Below, piece after piece: positions 35,952 to 44,697 of a DNA stretch of 64,000 nucleotides (the stretch's first letter is position 1; every line of letters starts with the position of its first letter). The notes under the pieces were generated by a model. The model saw only the letters and a program-made list of their open reading frames with translations. It was not told the origin of the DNA and did not search any database. The position numbers were made by a program, and so were the translations under genes. This DNA is from Methyloligella sp. GL2 (GTDB lineage Bacteria > Pseudomonadota > Alphaproteobacteria > Rhizobiales > Methyloligellaceae): NCBI RefSeq assembly GCF_013341275.1, contig NZ_CP054476.1, positions 1 to 64,000 on the forward strand, given 5' to 3'.

Positions 35952-36485
35952 TTACTTCGTGCCGCCAGACGACGAACTGCGCGCCCTTCGGGGCTTGGGC
36001 GCCGCCGCCTGATCGTCCACGGCGAGGCTGAAGTCGTATCGGAACTTGCGGACGTCCCACATCTTGTAGACGTCGGCTTCGATGAAGCCGGGGATGCGGC
36101 TCCACAATTCTTCGCGATAGGCGCCGAAGGCGCGGTCGTCCTCCATCGCGACCTCGAACATGACGTCGTAGTCGTTGATCAGGAGGCCGATCCAGCCGAC
36201 CTGCCGTTGCTGCGACAGCAGCTCCACCGCCTCTTCCATGCAGCCGGGCTTCAATTTGAGCCCGACGGTGGCGTGGAAATGCAGACCCATGCGCCAGGGA
36301 TTGGGGACGGCGATCACTTCGACGACGCCGGCCTCGTGCAATTCGTTGTAGCGGCTGCGCGCGGTCGCCGGCGAAACGCCGAGACGCTTGCCGATCTCTC
36401 GGAACGAGGCACGCCCGTCTTTTTGGAGCTCCGCAATGAGCCGGCGGCTGAGCTGATCGAGCTCAAATTCATCAGTTTTGCTCAT
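35952..36485 (-). CDS. Lrp/AsnC-family transcriptional regulator
   Basis: A 177-residue amino-acid-responsive regulator. The N-terminal helix-turn-helix (about 8–55: LDQLSRRLIAELQKDGRASF, IGKRLGVSPATARSRYNEL) and the C-terminal RAM ligand domain (about 70–150) are clear, followed by a basic Ser/Gly-rich tail (KPRRARSSSSGGTK). The tail is longer than usual. It lies 46 bp upstream of the M24 gene and probably heads that operon. It is divergent from a FAD amine oxidase gene, and a perfect palindrome, GTTCATATGAAC, lies just upstream of its start. Confidence 0.92.
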   Translation of the reverse strand: MSKTDEFELDQLSRRLIAELQKDGRASFREIGKRLGVSPATARSRYNELHEAGVVEVIAVPNPWRMGLHFHATVGLKLKPGCMEEAVELLSQQRQVGWIGLLINDYDVMFEVAMEDDRAFGAYREELWSRIPGFIEADVYKMWDVRKFRYDFSLAVDDQAAAPKPRRARSSSSGGTK

Positions 36486-36510
36486 TTGATAAGCAATCCT
36501 GCTATTTGTT

Positions 36511-36595
36511 GTTCATATGAACGCTACTATCGAAAAAAGTAGATCATCACATTCACAAAATCAAGATTTTTCGTCATAATGATCAATGTATTCAC
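36511..36595. promoter_or_regulatory. Operator-rich divergent region between Lrp and FAD oxidase genes
   Basis: GTTCATATGAAC (36511–36522) is a perfect 12-bp palindrome, a plausible Lrp-type autoregulatory site. TGATCAATGTATTCAC (36580–36595) lies 22 bp upstream of the oxidase ATG; it is nearly identical to TGATCAATGATATTCAC at 41970–41986 before potD. A further GATCATCACATTCAC lies at 36542–36556. Confidence 0.55.
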
Positions 36596-36616
36596 CGCTG
36601 TTTAGGAGGTAGTCGC

Positions 36617-37963
36617 ATGCGAGGGCTCTATCATCGCGATGCGTATGATCTCGGCCGCAAAGTGCCGAGCTTTTGGGAACACAGCGCCGGGCCGGCGCCG
36701 GACGGCTGCCGTCCCATCGATGGCGATGTGGATTGCGAGATCGCCATCATCGGCGGCGGCTACACCGGACTTTCGGCGGCGCTGCATCTGGCGCAGGACT
36801 CGGGCGTCGAAGCCGTTGTGCTGGAGGCCGGCGAGATCGGCTGGGGCGCCTCGGGGCGCAATGGCGGGTTCTGCTGTCTCGGCTCGCACAAGCTCGGCAA
36901 TGAAGAGCAGATCAAGCGTTTCGGCCTGGAGGCGACGCGCGCCTATTTCAACGCGCAGGTCGAGGCCATCGACCTGGTCCGCGATCTCGGCCGGCGGGAG
37001 GCGATCGATTTCGACGCCACGGGCTCCGGCGAAACCGTGCTCGCCCATCATCCTTCGCGCCTCGCGGAGCTGCGGGAGGAGCAGGAGTTTCTGTTCGAGA
37101 CCTTCGGCGTGGAATCGACGCTGCACACGAAGAATGCTCTCGCCGAGAGCGGCATGAGCAGCCCGGCGGTCCATGGCGGACTTCACGTGCCGGTCGGCTT
37201 CGGACTGCATCCGGGCAAATATGTGCGCGGGCTGGCGCGGGCGGCGATCAAGGCCGGCGCGCGGGTGGCGACGCGCAGCGAAGTGACCGGCTGGAGCAAG
37301 GAGGGCGGCCGCCATGTGCTGACCACGCCAGGCGGACGGGTGCGCGCCAAGAAAGTGCTGATCGCCACCAACGGCTATACCAGCGACTCGCTGACCAAGG
37401 CGGTTTCGGGCCGCACCTTGCCGGCCTTCTCCAAGGCGATCGCGACACGTCCGATGAGCGATGCGGAGCTTGCCGCGCAAGGCTGGACCACCACCGAGAT
37501 GGTGTTCGACACGCGCACGCTGCTGCATTGGTTCCGGCTGTTGCCGGACAAGCGCATGGTGTTCGGCGCACGCGGCGACTTCAATGCCGACCGCGCGGGC
37601 GAAGCGGCGCGGAAGGCCGATCTGGTCGCCGATTTCCACGCCATCTTCCCGGCCTGGAAAGATATCGATATCCCGTTCTTCTGGTCGGGGCTGGTCTGCC
37701 TTGCCTTCGACCGGGCGCCGCATCTCGGCGCGTTCGATCCGGGAAGCGGGGTGTTCTACTCCCTCGCCTATCACGGCAACGGCGTTGCCATGGCAAGCTG
37801 GTCGGGCCGGGCGATGGCGCGGCTGATGACCGAGGGCGAGAAGGCCGCCGGCATTCCAGCGATCATGCGCAAGCCGCTGCCGCGCTTTCCGTTCCCGGCC
37901 TTGCGTCTTCTGTATCTGCGTGCGGCCTATGGCTATTACGGCCTCCGCGATGCGCTGTCCTGA
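36617..37963 (+). CDS. FAD-dependent amine oxidase, PuuB-like (DAO family)
   Basis: A 448-residue glycine/D-amino-acid-oxidase-family flavoprotein. The FAD site is CEIAIIGGGYTGLSAALHLA near residue 38, followed by the PuuB-type block GWGASGRNGGFCCLGS, in which gamma-glutamylputrescine oxidases have GWGASGRNGGQ. A late GVFYSLAYHGNGVAMASWSG covers the flavin. Start ATG 36617 has AGGAGG seven bases upstream. It faces potC convergently and shares an upstream element with potD, so it probably oxidises a polyamine or a gamma-glutamylated polyamine. The similarity to the second oxidase at 46.1 kb suggests divided substrates. Confidence 0.85.
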   Translation: MRGLYHRDAYDLGRKVPSFWEHSAGPAPDGCRPIDGDVDCEIAIIGGGYTGLSAALHLAQDSGVEAVVLEAGEIGWGASGRNGGFCCLGSHKLGNEEQIKRFGLEATRAYFNAQVEAIDLVRDLGRREAIDFDATGSGETVLAHHPSRLAELREEQEFLFETFGVESTLHTKNALAESGMSSPAVHGGLHVPVGFGLHPGKYVRGLARAAIKAGARVATRSEVTGWSKEGGRHVLTTPGGRVRAKKVLIATNGYTSDSLTKAVSGRTLPAFSKAIATRPMSDAELAAQGWTTTEMVFDTRTLLHWFRLLPDKRMVFGARGDFNADRAGEAARKADLVADFHAIFPAWKDIDIPFFWSGLVCLAFDRAPHLGAFDPGSGVFYSLAYHGNGVAMASWSGRAMARLMTEGEKAAGIPAIMRKPLPRFPFPALRLLYLRAAYGYYGLRDALS

Positions 37964-37985
37964 TGGCGTTCGGTGACGCGCTGCC

Positions 37986-38762
37986 TCAACCGCGGTAGCG
38001 CGTCACCCACAGTGCGATTGCCGTCATCCCGATGGTCAGGCAGATGATCACCGTGCCCACCGCATTGATGGTCGGATCGATGGTGGTGCGCAGCATGCCC
38101 CAGATCAGGGTCGACAAGGTGTTACCGCCGCCAAGGGTGAAGAAGGTGATGACGAAATCGTCCAGCGACAGCGCCATGGCGATGAGCGCACCGCCGATGA
38201 TCGAGGCACGGGCCACGGGCAAGGTCACCGTCATGAAGGCCTGCAGCGGGGTGGCGCCGCAATCGCGCGCTGCCTCGACTGCCGCATAATCCATCTGCCG
38301 GAGCCTGGCATGCACCACGGCGATGACGAAGGGCTGGGTGTAGACGAGATGGGCGAGGATCACCGAGATGCGTCCGAGCGGCATGCCGATCAGCGAATAG
38401 CAAGTAAGCAGCGCCAGGCCGATCACCAGCGGCGGCAGCATCAGCGGCAGGCCGAGGGTGCTGATCGCGACGCCGGCGGTCTTCTCCTTCAACTTGATCA
38501 GGCCGAGGGCCGCGAGCGTACCGGTGATCGCGGAGGCGAGACCGACCGTGCCGGAGACCGCGACGGTGGTCTTCAGCGCGCTCCAGAATTGCGGCCAGTC
38601 GAAAACCTCGCGGTACCAGTCCAGCGTCACACCACCCATGGGAAAGGTGGTGAGCTGGTTCTTGCCGAAGGAGAACAGCACCACCAGCAGGATCGGCGTG
38701 AGCAGAAAGATCGCGACCAGAACCGCGAACCAGGTGGAGGGTCTGAGCAAACGGTCGATCAT
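37986..38762 (-). CDS. potC: Polyamine-type ABC transporter permease, PotC/PotI-like
   Basis: A 258-residue inner membrane permease with about six segments and the EAA loop AVEAARDCGATPLQAFMTVTLP, which contacts the ATPase. ATG 38762 overlaps the potB stop by 4 bp; the longer frame upstream reads through potB in the wrong frame and is not real. The set potD–potA–potB–potC is complete and in one operon on the minus strand. Confidence 0.9.
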   Translation of the reverse strand: MIDRLLRPSTWFAVLVAIFLLTPILLVVLFSFGKNQLTTFPMGGVTLDWYREVFDWPQFWSALKTTVAVSGTVGLASAITGTLAALGLIKLKEKTAGVAISTLGLPLMLPPLVIGLALLTCYSLIGMPLGRISVILAHLVYTQPFVIAVVHARLRQMDYAAVEAARDCGATPLQAFMTVTLPVARASIIGGALIAMALSLDDFVITFFTLGGGNTLSTLIWGMLRTTIDPTINAVGTVIICLTIGMTAIALWVTRYRG

Positions 38763-39598
38763 CGCGGGCTCGTCAGTCGTGAGAGGAACCAGAGGCCGAT
38801 GATGATCGCCAGGCAGACCACCAGCATGGTGAAGGACATCGCCGAGCCGAGCGGCGCGTTCATGCGGAGACCGAACTGGCCTTCGATGAAATTGCCGAGC
38901 ATCGAGGTCTGGGTGCCGCCGACCAGACGCGGCGTCACGTAATCGCCGGCCGAGACCAGGAAGCTCATGGCGAAGGCGGCGATAACGCCGAAGCGGGCCT
39001 GAGGCAGCACGATGCCGAGCATGACCCGGCCGCGCTTGGCGCCGAGATCGCGGGCCGCCTCGAGCGCATGATCGTCGACATCGATGAGCGAGCCGTAGAT
39101 CGGCAGAATGGCCAGCGGCAGCAGGTAATGCACCAGGGTGATGATCACCGCGAACGGGCTGTAGAGCAGCATGGTCAGCGGCTCGTCGATGACGCCGACC
39201 CACATCAGCGCAGTGTTGAGAATGCCCTCGCGGCCGAGGATGGTCTTCCAGGCATAGATCTTGACCAGATAGCCGCCGAACAGGGTGAACAGCGCCATGA
39301 ACAGCAGCAGCGGACCGAGCTTGCCGGCGCGGAAGCGGATCACATAGGCGAAGCCGAACGCCAGCGCCGTGGTGACGAACCCGACCGTGAGCCCGATGAC
39401 CAGCGTGAACAGCAGCGAGCCGGAATACTCCTGAAAGGTCTTCGCATAGTTGGCGAAGGTGAAGGTCGGCACCAGCGCGAACAGCTTCACCTGCCAGAAG
39501 CTGACGACGAAGAACATCGACAGCGGAGCTACGAAGAGCACCGCGAAGACGATGATTGCGGGTGCCGCCGAGAGCCAACCTTGTCGTTGCTTCAGCAT
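38759..39598 (-). CDS. potB: Polyamine-type ABC transporter permease, PotB/PotH-like
   Basis: A 279-residue inner membrane permease. First segment PAIIVFAVLFVAPLSMFFVV, EAA loop LEAARDLGAKRGRVMLGIVLP near residue 190. It follows potA after one base and overlaps potC, so the operon is tightly packed. The family moves putrescine, spermidine or related cations. Confidence 0.92.
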   Translation of the reverse strand: MLKQRQGWLSAAPAIIVFAVLFVAPLSMFFVVSFWQVKLFALVPTFTFANYAKTFQEYSGSLLFTLVIGLTVGFVTTALAFGFAYVIRFRAGKLGPLLLFMALFTLFGGYLVKIYAWKTILGREGILNTALMWVGVIDEPLTMLLYSPFAVIITLVHYLLPLAILPIYGSLIDVDDHALEAARDLGAKRGRVMLGIVLPQARFGVIAAFAMSFLVSAGDYVTPRLVGGTQTSMLGNFIEGQFGLRMNAPLGSAMSFTMLVVCLAIIIGLWFLSRLTSPR

Positions 39599-39599
39599 C

Positions 39600-40679
39600 T
39601 TAGGTATCGAGCGTCCGCTGTTGATCGTAGTTCCAGCCGAGCTTCACGCGATGGCCGACCTCGATATTGCAGACCGCCGTCTCGTCGGTGGTATGGGCGA
39701 TCAGATCGGTGCCGTCGTCGAGATGGAAACGAAGCTGGACGTAGGAGCCGAAGAAGATGACGTCGACGAGCTCGCCCTCGATGGAGACATCCATGGGCGC
39801 ATCGCCGTCGATCAGGATGTTCTCGGGGCGGACGATGACATTGACGTGGGTATCGGGGCCCTCGTCGGGAAATTCGATCCCGGCTTCGAGCTTGACCACG
39901 CCGCCCTTGCGCTCGGCGGAAAGCACGTTGGCATCGCCGATGAAGGTGGAGATGAAGCGGGTCGCCGGCTCGCGGTAGATCTGCCGCGGGCTGCCTTCCT
40001 GCACGATGGAGCCGGACTCCATCACTGCCACCCGGTCGGCCAGAGACATCACCTCGCCCTGGTCGTGGGAGACCAGCACGAAGGTGCCGCCGATGGCGTG
40101 ATGAATATCGCGCAGCTCCGCATGCATGGCCTTGCGCAGCTTCAGGTCGAGCGCGGCAAGCGGCTCGTCGAGCAGCAGCACCTTGGGCCGCATGACAAGC
40201 GCGCGGGCCAACGCGACGCGCTGGCGCTCGCCGCCGGAAAGCCGCGTCACGTCGCGATCGGCGAAATCGTGCAGATGCACGAGCTTCAACACCTCGGCGA
40301 CGCGGTCGTCGATCTCCGACTTGGCGACTTTGGCGATACGCAGGCCGTAAGCCACGTTCTGGCGCACCGTCATATGGACGAAAAGCCCATAGCTCTGAAA
40401 CACCATGTTGCTGGGCCGGCGCTCCGGCGACAGGGCGGTCACGTCGGCGCCGTCGATCTCGATGGTGCCGCCGGAAGGCTTCACGAAGCCGCCGATCATG
40501 CGCAGCAGAGTGGACTTGCCGCAGCCCGAGGGCCCCAGGATGGCGAAGAACTCGCCCCGCTGGATGGTCAGGTCGGTCGGCTTGACCGCGATCTTGCGGC
40601 CGTATTTCTTCGTAACGCCGGTCAGGCGCAGAATGGGCTTCCGCGCCTGACCGGACGATGTCGGTCCTGACAAGGTCAC
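39600..40679 (-). CDS. potA: Polyamine-type ABC transporter ATPase, PotA/PotG-like
   Basis: A 359-residue ATPase with Walker A GPSGCGKSTLLRMIGG, signature LSGGERQRVALARAL, Walker B VLLLDEPLAALD, H-loop VSHDQGEVM and the C-terminal TOBE domain. Its ATG overlaps the stop codon of potD by 4 bp. The N-terminal MTLSGPTSSGQARKP extension before the ABC fold is short and Ser-rich. Confidence 0.95.
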   Translation of the reverse strand: MTLSGPTSSGQARKPILRLTGVTKKYGRKIAVKPTDLTIQRGEFFAILGPSGCGKSTLLRMIGGFVKPSGGTIEIDGADVTALSPERRPSNMVFQSYGLFVHMTVRQNVAYGLRIAKVAKSEIDDRVAEVLKLVHLHDFADRDVTRLSGGERQRVALARALVMRPKVLLLDEPLAALDLKLRKAMHAELRDIHHAIGGTFVLVSHDQGEVMSLADRVAVMESGSIVQEGSPRQIYREPATRFISTFIGDANVLSAERKGGVVKLEAGIEFPDEGPDTHVNVIVRPENILIDGDAPMDVSIEGELVDVIFFGSYVQLRFHLDDGTDLIAHTTDETAVCNIEVGHRVKLGWNYDQQRTLDT

Positions 40680-41833
40680 GCCTTCAGGAACCGCTCGTAG
40701 CCTTCCAGCATCTCGTCATAGGTGACGTATTTGCCATCGCTCTCGAGCGGGAACATCGGATAGAGATGCGCATTGGCGAAGTACGCGTCGAGATCGCTGA
40801 AGTCGTACAAAGCCTGGACCTCTTTCTTCAACTGCGGAACCGCGTCCTTATTGACGACACCCAGCAGATTGTCATTGCCGAATTTGGCCTGAGCCTCCGC
40901 GCTGACGCACTGGTTCACGAAGGCAAGATCGAGATCGTAGTTCGGCGCATCCTTGGCGATATTGATCGTGTCCAGGAAGCCCCAGGTGCCTTCCTTCGGC
41001 TTGGCGATCTCCACCTTGGTGCCCTTCTCGGCGCACCAGACGACCATCGGCTCCCAGCCCATGATCATGGCGACCTCGCCGCGTGCCAGCATGTCGGAAC
41101 CATCACCCAAACTGGCCGGCATGGCGCGGGCATGGTCCTTCTTGATCTTGATCAGCAGCGCGATGGTCTCGTCGAGCTGCTTCTTGGTCATCCGGGTCGG
41201 CGTGTCGGTGCCGGTGGCGACGCGGGCCCAGACCAGGACGTTGGTCATGGCATCGCTGAACAGCGCGACCTTGCCCTTGTATTCGGGCTTCAAGAAGTCT
41301 TCCCAGCTGGTCGGCGCCGAGGAGACCATCTCCGGATTATAAAGCAGCGCGCAGGACGAGAAGGTGAAGGGCAACGCATAGGTCTTGCCGTCGATGACGA
41401 AGTCGTCGTTCTGAAAGTTCGGCAGCAGGTCTTTCGAATTCGGAACCTTGGCGAGATCGATCGGCTCGAGCAGGCCGGCGGCCTGGCCGATGGCGACATA
41501 CATCTGATTGAGGGTGGCCAGGTCGATAGAGCCGACACCGCCGGCGCGCAGCTTGGTGATGATGTCCTCAGTGGTGTTGATGTAGGTGGCGTCGAGAGTG
41601 GCGTCGTTGTCTTTGAGGAAATCGCCGATGCGGTAGACGTCCTCATAGCCCTGCCAGCCGAGGAAGGTCACGTTACTGGCGGCCGAAGCCCGCCGCGAGA
41701 AGCCACTGCCGATTGCTGCGGCACCTGCCGCTGCGCCCATATATCCAAGCACGATCCGACGCGTTACCGGCGCTTTCAAATGGCCATTCTCTCGGCGGCT
41801 CCGGCATACCGGCGCCAAGTCTTTGGTGGTCAT
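40676..41833 (-). CDS. potD: Polyamine-type ABC transporter substrate-binding protein, PotD/PotF-like
   Basis: A 385-residue periplasmic binding protein. The N terminus has a long arm, then VTRRIVLGYMGAAAGAAAIG, a twin-arginine-like signal, with likely cleavage after RRASA near residue 56. The mature part (SNVTFLGWQGYEDVYRIGDF) fits the PotD/PotF family, binding putrescine or spermidine. ATG 41833 has GGGAG seven bases upstream. It heads the potDABC operon and is divergent, across 671 bp, from the puu genes that degrade putrescine. Confidence 0.9.
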   Translation of the reverse strand: MTTKDLAPVCRSRRENGHLKAPVTRRIVLGYMGAAAGAAAIGSGFSRRASAASNVTFLGWQGYEDVYRIGDFLKDNDATLDATYINTTEDIITKLRAGGVGSIDLATLNQMYVAIGQAAGLLEPIDLAKVPNSKDLLPNFQNDDFVIDGKTYALPFTFSSCALLYNPEMVSSAPTSWEDFLKPEYKGKVALFSDAMTNVLVWARVATGTDTPTRMTKKQLDETIALLIKIKKDHARAMPASLGDGSDMLARGEVAMIMGWEPMVVWCAEKGTKVEIAKPKEGTWGFLDTINIAKDAPNYDLDLAFVNQCVSAEAQAKFGNDNLLGVVNKDAVPQLKKEVQALYDFSDLDAYFANAHLYPMFPLESDGKYVTYDEMLEGYERFLKA

Positions 41834-42504
41834 TGCGTAACTCCCTGTTACTTCGGCGACCGCTGCGGCCGAACATCCGCAGCAACGGCACACCCCTGCT
41901 CACATCGTCCCAGTCACGATCAGCTGTTTCTGCTCAAATAGACATCAAAATGATGTTTTTTTGATCATCTGATCAATGATATTCACGATGCTAACTTATC
42001 ACGTCGAAAAGTACAGGGTTTTCCGCTCAAAAGATCAATGGCGCACTCGATCATTGACGAAATGACCAGTACAGCTGGCACTCCTGTTCCGTTTGATCAG
42101 AGGACCTCTACGGGTCAGCCAGCAACTAATCGCCCCTATGGATATCAAGAAGGGCGAAATAGGGGGAAAGTGGCTTTGATTGTATCGCCGATTCCGTCGG
42201 TACAGTCTGGGGACGATCCCCGGCTGTCTTTAATCCATTCCGGTTTGTGTAGTGGTCCGGCGGCTTGTATTTCGACCGCCGGTAGGTCACTCGTAGCCTG
42301 GCCGGCGCTCGGACAAGACTCCGCTGTCCGAAACGGGCGCCGCACGGAGTGCCGTCGAGCTATTGGGCTGCGACGCCGCCACGCGCCCCCAGACGTGGCA
42401 AGCCCTGCCCGACGCCGCTACAACGCGATGACTGCAAGGCTTCTATCCGTGCCGCCTTCCTCACGCCGTCCCGACTGCCACTGCCTTCGTGCGAGACATT
42501 TGCC
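41834..42504. other. 671-bp divergent region between potD and puuD
   Basis: The longest gene-poor stretch in the window. An open frame from 42038 exists but has no ribosome site, low-complexity translation and no family likeness, so I do not call it. The left part is AT-rich and full of TGATCA-type repeats (41942–42058); TTTGATCAGA at 42092–42101 recurs at 51661–51670 upstream of the alanine dehydrogenase gene. A small RNA or long leader is possible but not shown. Confidence 0.45.
41942..42058. promoter_or_regulatory. Cluster of TGATCA-type operators before potD
   Basis: Inverted repeats seen: ACATCA–AAA–TGATGT (41942–41956), TTGATCA–TC–TGATCAA (41961–41976, perfect 7-2-7), then GATCAATG (42033–42040) facing CGATCATTGA (42048–42057). 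The element TGATCAATGATATTCAC (41970–41986) is shared with the promoter of the FAD oxidase at 36.6 kb. A common regulator of polyamine uptake and oxidation is the simplest reading. Confidence 0.6.
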
Positions 42505-43239
42505 ATGAGCCGTCCCATTGTCGTCATCCCGTGCTGCGCCAAGCGCATCAACGACTACACATTCGATGCGGTGAAGCGGGAGTATTCCGCCGCGGTCGCG
42601 CAGGCTGCCGATTGCCAGCCGCTGCTGATGCCGATCGGCGCGGCGCTGATCGATGTCGAGGCGGCGCTCGCCATTGCCGACGGGCTGCTGTTCACCGGAA
42701 GCCCGTCCAACGTCCATCCCAGCCATTACGGCGACGAGACGCCGGCCAACCCCGAGGCGCTGGACCTTGAGCGCGATGCGGTGACGCTGCCGCTGGTCCG
42801 CACCGCCATCGAGCGGGGCGTGCCGATGCTCGCCATCTGCCGGGGTTTTCAGGAGCTCAACGTCGCGCTCGGCGGCAGCCTGTTCCAGGAGGTCCATAGC
42901 CAAGAGGGCTATATGGACCACCGCGAAGGCCCCTCGCCCGATGTCGAGGAGCGCTGGGGTCCGAAACATCCGCTGCAGCTGACCGGCAAGTTGAAAGAGT
43001 GGATCGGCGAGGACAAGATCATGGTCAACTCGCTGCACGGCCAGGGCGTCTCGCGGCTTGCCGAGGGCTTGCAGCCTGAGGCCTATGCCGAAGACGGGCT
43101 GGTCGAGGCGGTGCGCGGACCGAACGACGATGCGTTTTGCGTCGGGGTGCAGTGGCATCCGGAATGGGACGCGACCACCAATCCCGCTTCGAAAGAGCTG
43201 TTCACGCGCTTCGGTGCGGCCGCCCGGAGCCGCAAGTGA
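42505..43239 (+). CDS. puuD: Gamma-glutamyl-GABA hydrolase PuuD
   Basis: A 244-residue class I glutamine-amidotransferase-fold hydrolase that splits gamma-glutamyl-gamma-aminobutyrate into glutamate and GABA. The nucleophile motif PMLAICRGFQELNVALGG places Cys112 in the elbow; the partner His lies in GVQWHPEWD. LFTGSPSNVHPSHYG is typical of the PuuD/peptidase C26 family. ATG 42505 is chosen because the family starts with MSRPIVVIP; the longer upstream frame is not conserved in kind. Its stop overlaps the puuA GTG start (GTGA). Confidence 0.93.
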   Translation: MSRPIVVIPCCAKRINDYTFDAVKREYSAAVAQAADCQPLLMPIGAALIDVEAALAIADGLLFTGSPSNVHPSHYGDETPANPEALDLERDAVTLPLVRTAIERGVPMLAICRGFQELNVALGGSLFQEVHSQEGYMDHREGPSPDVEERWGPKHPLQLTGKLKEWIGEDKIMVNSLHGQGVSRLAEGLQPEAYAEDGLVEAVRGPNDDAFCVGVQWHPEWDATTNPASKELFTRFGAAARSRK

Positions 43240-44600
43240 CCGACGTGACAGACGAACGCTACCTGACGGCGGAGGAAGCCGAAGACTTCCTCGCCCGGCA
43301 CCCGACGCTGCAATGGGTCGACATTCTGCTGTTCGACATGATCGGCATCGGTCGGGGCAAGCGCATCCGCGCCGCCGAGCTGCCGGCGCTCGCCAAGAAG
43401 ACGGTGATGTTCTGCTCCACGGTCTATCTGATGGATACGCGGGGTACGTGCTGCGAGGAGACCGGGCGGCTGTGGGAGACCGGCGATCCGGATCTGAAGT
43501 TCCGCCTGCTGGCCGACACGCTGGCGCCGGTCGATACCGGCGAGGTCACCCATGCTCAGGTGGTGATGGTGCCGGTGGAGGATGAAGGCGGGCTGGATCC
43601 GCGCCGGCTGCTTCAGCGCCAGGCGACAGCGTTCGCCGCCGAGGATCGCTTTCCGGTCGCCGCCGTGGAGCTGGAATTCTATCTGATCAAGGCCTGCCCC
43701 GATGGCGACTTCAAGCTGGAGACGCCCGCAGGCGCGATCACCGATCCCGATTGGGAGCAGCTCTATCAGTTCGACGAGCTGAACTGGGCATCCGCCTTCA
43801 TCGACGACGTCTACCGCATCGCCGAGGGCCAAGGCCTGCCGGTCGATACCATGATCCAGGAATCGGGCCCGGCGCAGTTCGAGATCAATCTGCAGCACCG
43901 CAGCGATGTGGTGCAGGCGGGGCTCGAAGGGCTGCTGCTGAAGCGCGCCATCAAGGCGGCGGCGAAGGTCCACGGCATGGACGTCACCTTCATGCCGAAG
44001 CCGCATCACGATTGGGCGAGCTCGGGCATGCATGTGCATATGAGCCTGGTCGATGTGGCCGGAAACAATCTGTTCGCCGGCGATTCCGTCTCGCCGCTTT
44101 GCCGCAACGCCATCGGCGGATTGCGCGAAACCATGGGCGAGTTCATGGCGCTCTGGGCGCAGTCGGCCAATGCCTACCGGCGCTACCAGCCGAAAGCCTA
44201 TGTGCCGCTTGCCGCCAACTGGGCCTACAACAATCGCAATGTCTCGCTGCGCGTGCTGACCGAGCCGGCCGCGGCAACACGGATCGAGCATCGCATTGCG
44301 GGCTCCGACGCCAATCCCTATCTGGTGCTAGCCGCCATGCTGGCCGGCATCCGCCACGGCATCGCCGAAAACGTCGATCCGGGCGAGGCTTGCGAAGGCA
44401 GCGCCGAAAACGGACCGGCACTTGCTCTGCCGCTGACCTGGGAGAGCGCGATCGCCCGGTTCGGTGCGTCGCCCATTGTACGCGAGGCTTTCGGCGAGCC
44501 GTTCCAGACCGTGTTCACGCGACTGAAGCAAGCCGAGCGGGATCATTTCGCCCGCATCGTCACCGCGCTCGATCACCAATGGTACGCCCATGCAGTCTAG
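43236..44600 (+). CDS. puuA: Gamma-glutamylputrescine synthetase PuuA (glutamine-synthetase family)
   Basis: A 454-residue glutamine synthetase-fold ligase that joins glutamate to putrescine using ATP. Family blocks: AAVELEFYLI and FEINLQHRSDV (metal/ATP site), HGMDVTFMPKP, SGMHVHMSL and the late NRNVSLRVL with arginine contacts. It is shorter and lacks the adenylylation tyrosine loop of GlnA I as far as I can see. GTG 43236 overlaps the puuD stop; the longer frame upstream reads puuD out of frame. The pairing with puuD and puuB gives strong context for polyamine rather than ammonia assimilation. Confidence 0.9.
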   Translation: MTDVTDERYLTAEEAEDFLARHPTLQWVDILLFDMIGIGRGKRIRAAELPALAKKTVMFCSTVYLMDTRGTCCEETGRLWETGDPDLKFRLLADTLAPVDTGEVTHAQVVMVPVEDEGGLDPRRLLQRQATAFAAEDRFPVAAVELEFYLIKACPDGDFKLETPAGAITDPDWEQLYQFDELNWASAFIDDVYRIAEGQGLPVDTMIQESGPAQFEINLQHRSDVVQAGLEGLLLKRAIKAAAKVHGMDVTFMPKPHHDWASSGMHVHMSLVDVAGNNLFAGDSVSPLCRNAIGGLRETMGEFMALWAQSANAYRRYQPKAYVPLAANWAYNNRNVSLRVLTEPAAATRIEHRIAGSDANPYLVLAAMLAGIRHGIAENVDPGEACEGSAENGPALALPLTWESAIARFGASPIVREAFGEPFQTVFTRLKQAERDHFARIVTALDHQWYAHAV

Positions 44601-44651
44601 AGCCACGCCGTCTCGGCACGTCAAACGACGATGCCATCCTCACCAAAATAC

Positions 44652-44668
44652 GCGGATATGACATCCGC
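44652..44668. promoter_or_regulatory. Inverted repeat upstream of gabD
   Basis: GCGGAT (44652–44657) and ATCCGC (44663–44668) form a 6-bp inverted repeat with a 5-bp centre, 30 bp before the gabD ATG. It may be an operator or an mRNA hairpin in the puuA–gabD gap. Confidence 0.3.
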
Positions 44669-44697
44669 CCCACTCACCTTCGCTGATAGGTATTCTC

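Noticed and set aside
34691..36485. Ectoine degradation cluster
   Set aside because: The M24 and Lrp genes would fit, but the deacetylase, aminotransferase and aspartate-semialdehyde dehydrogenase of that pathway are not adjacent.
38763..39578. Long fusion upstream of potC
   Set aside because: This stretch is potB read in the wrong frame; the amino acid composition (Arg/Ala/His-rich) is typical of a shadow frame.
42038..42508. 156-residue open frame between potD and puuD
   Set aside because: No ribosome site, no family likeness and it runs into the puuD start; more likely non-coding.
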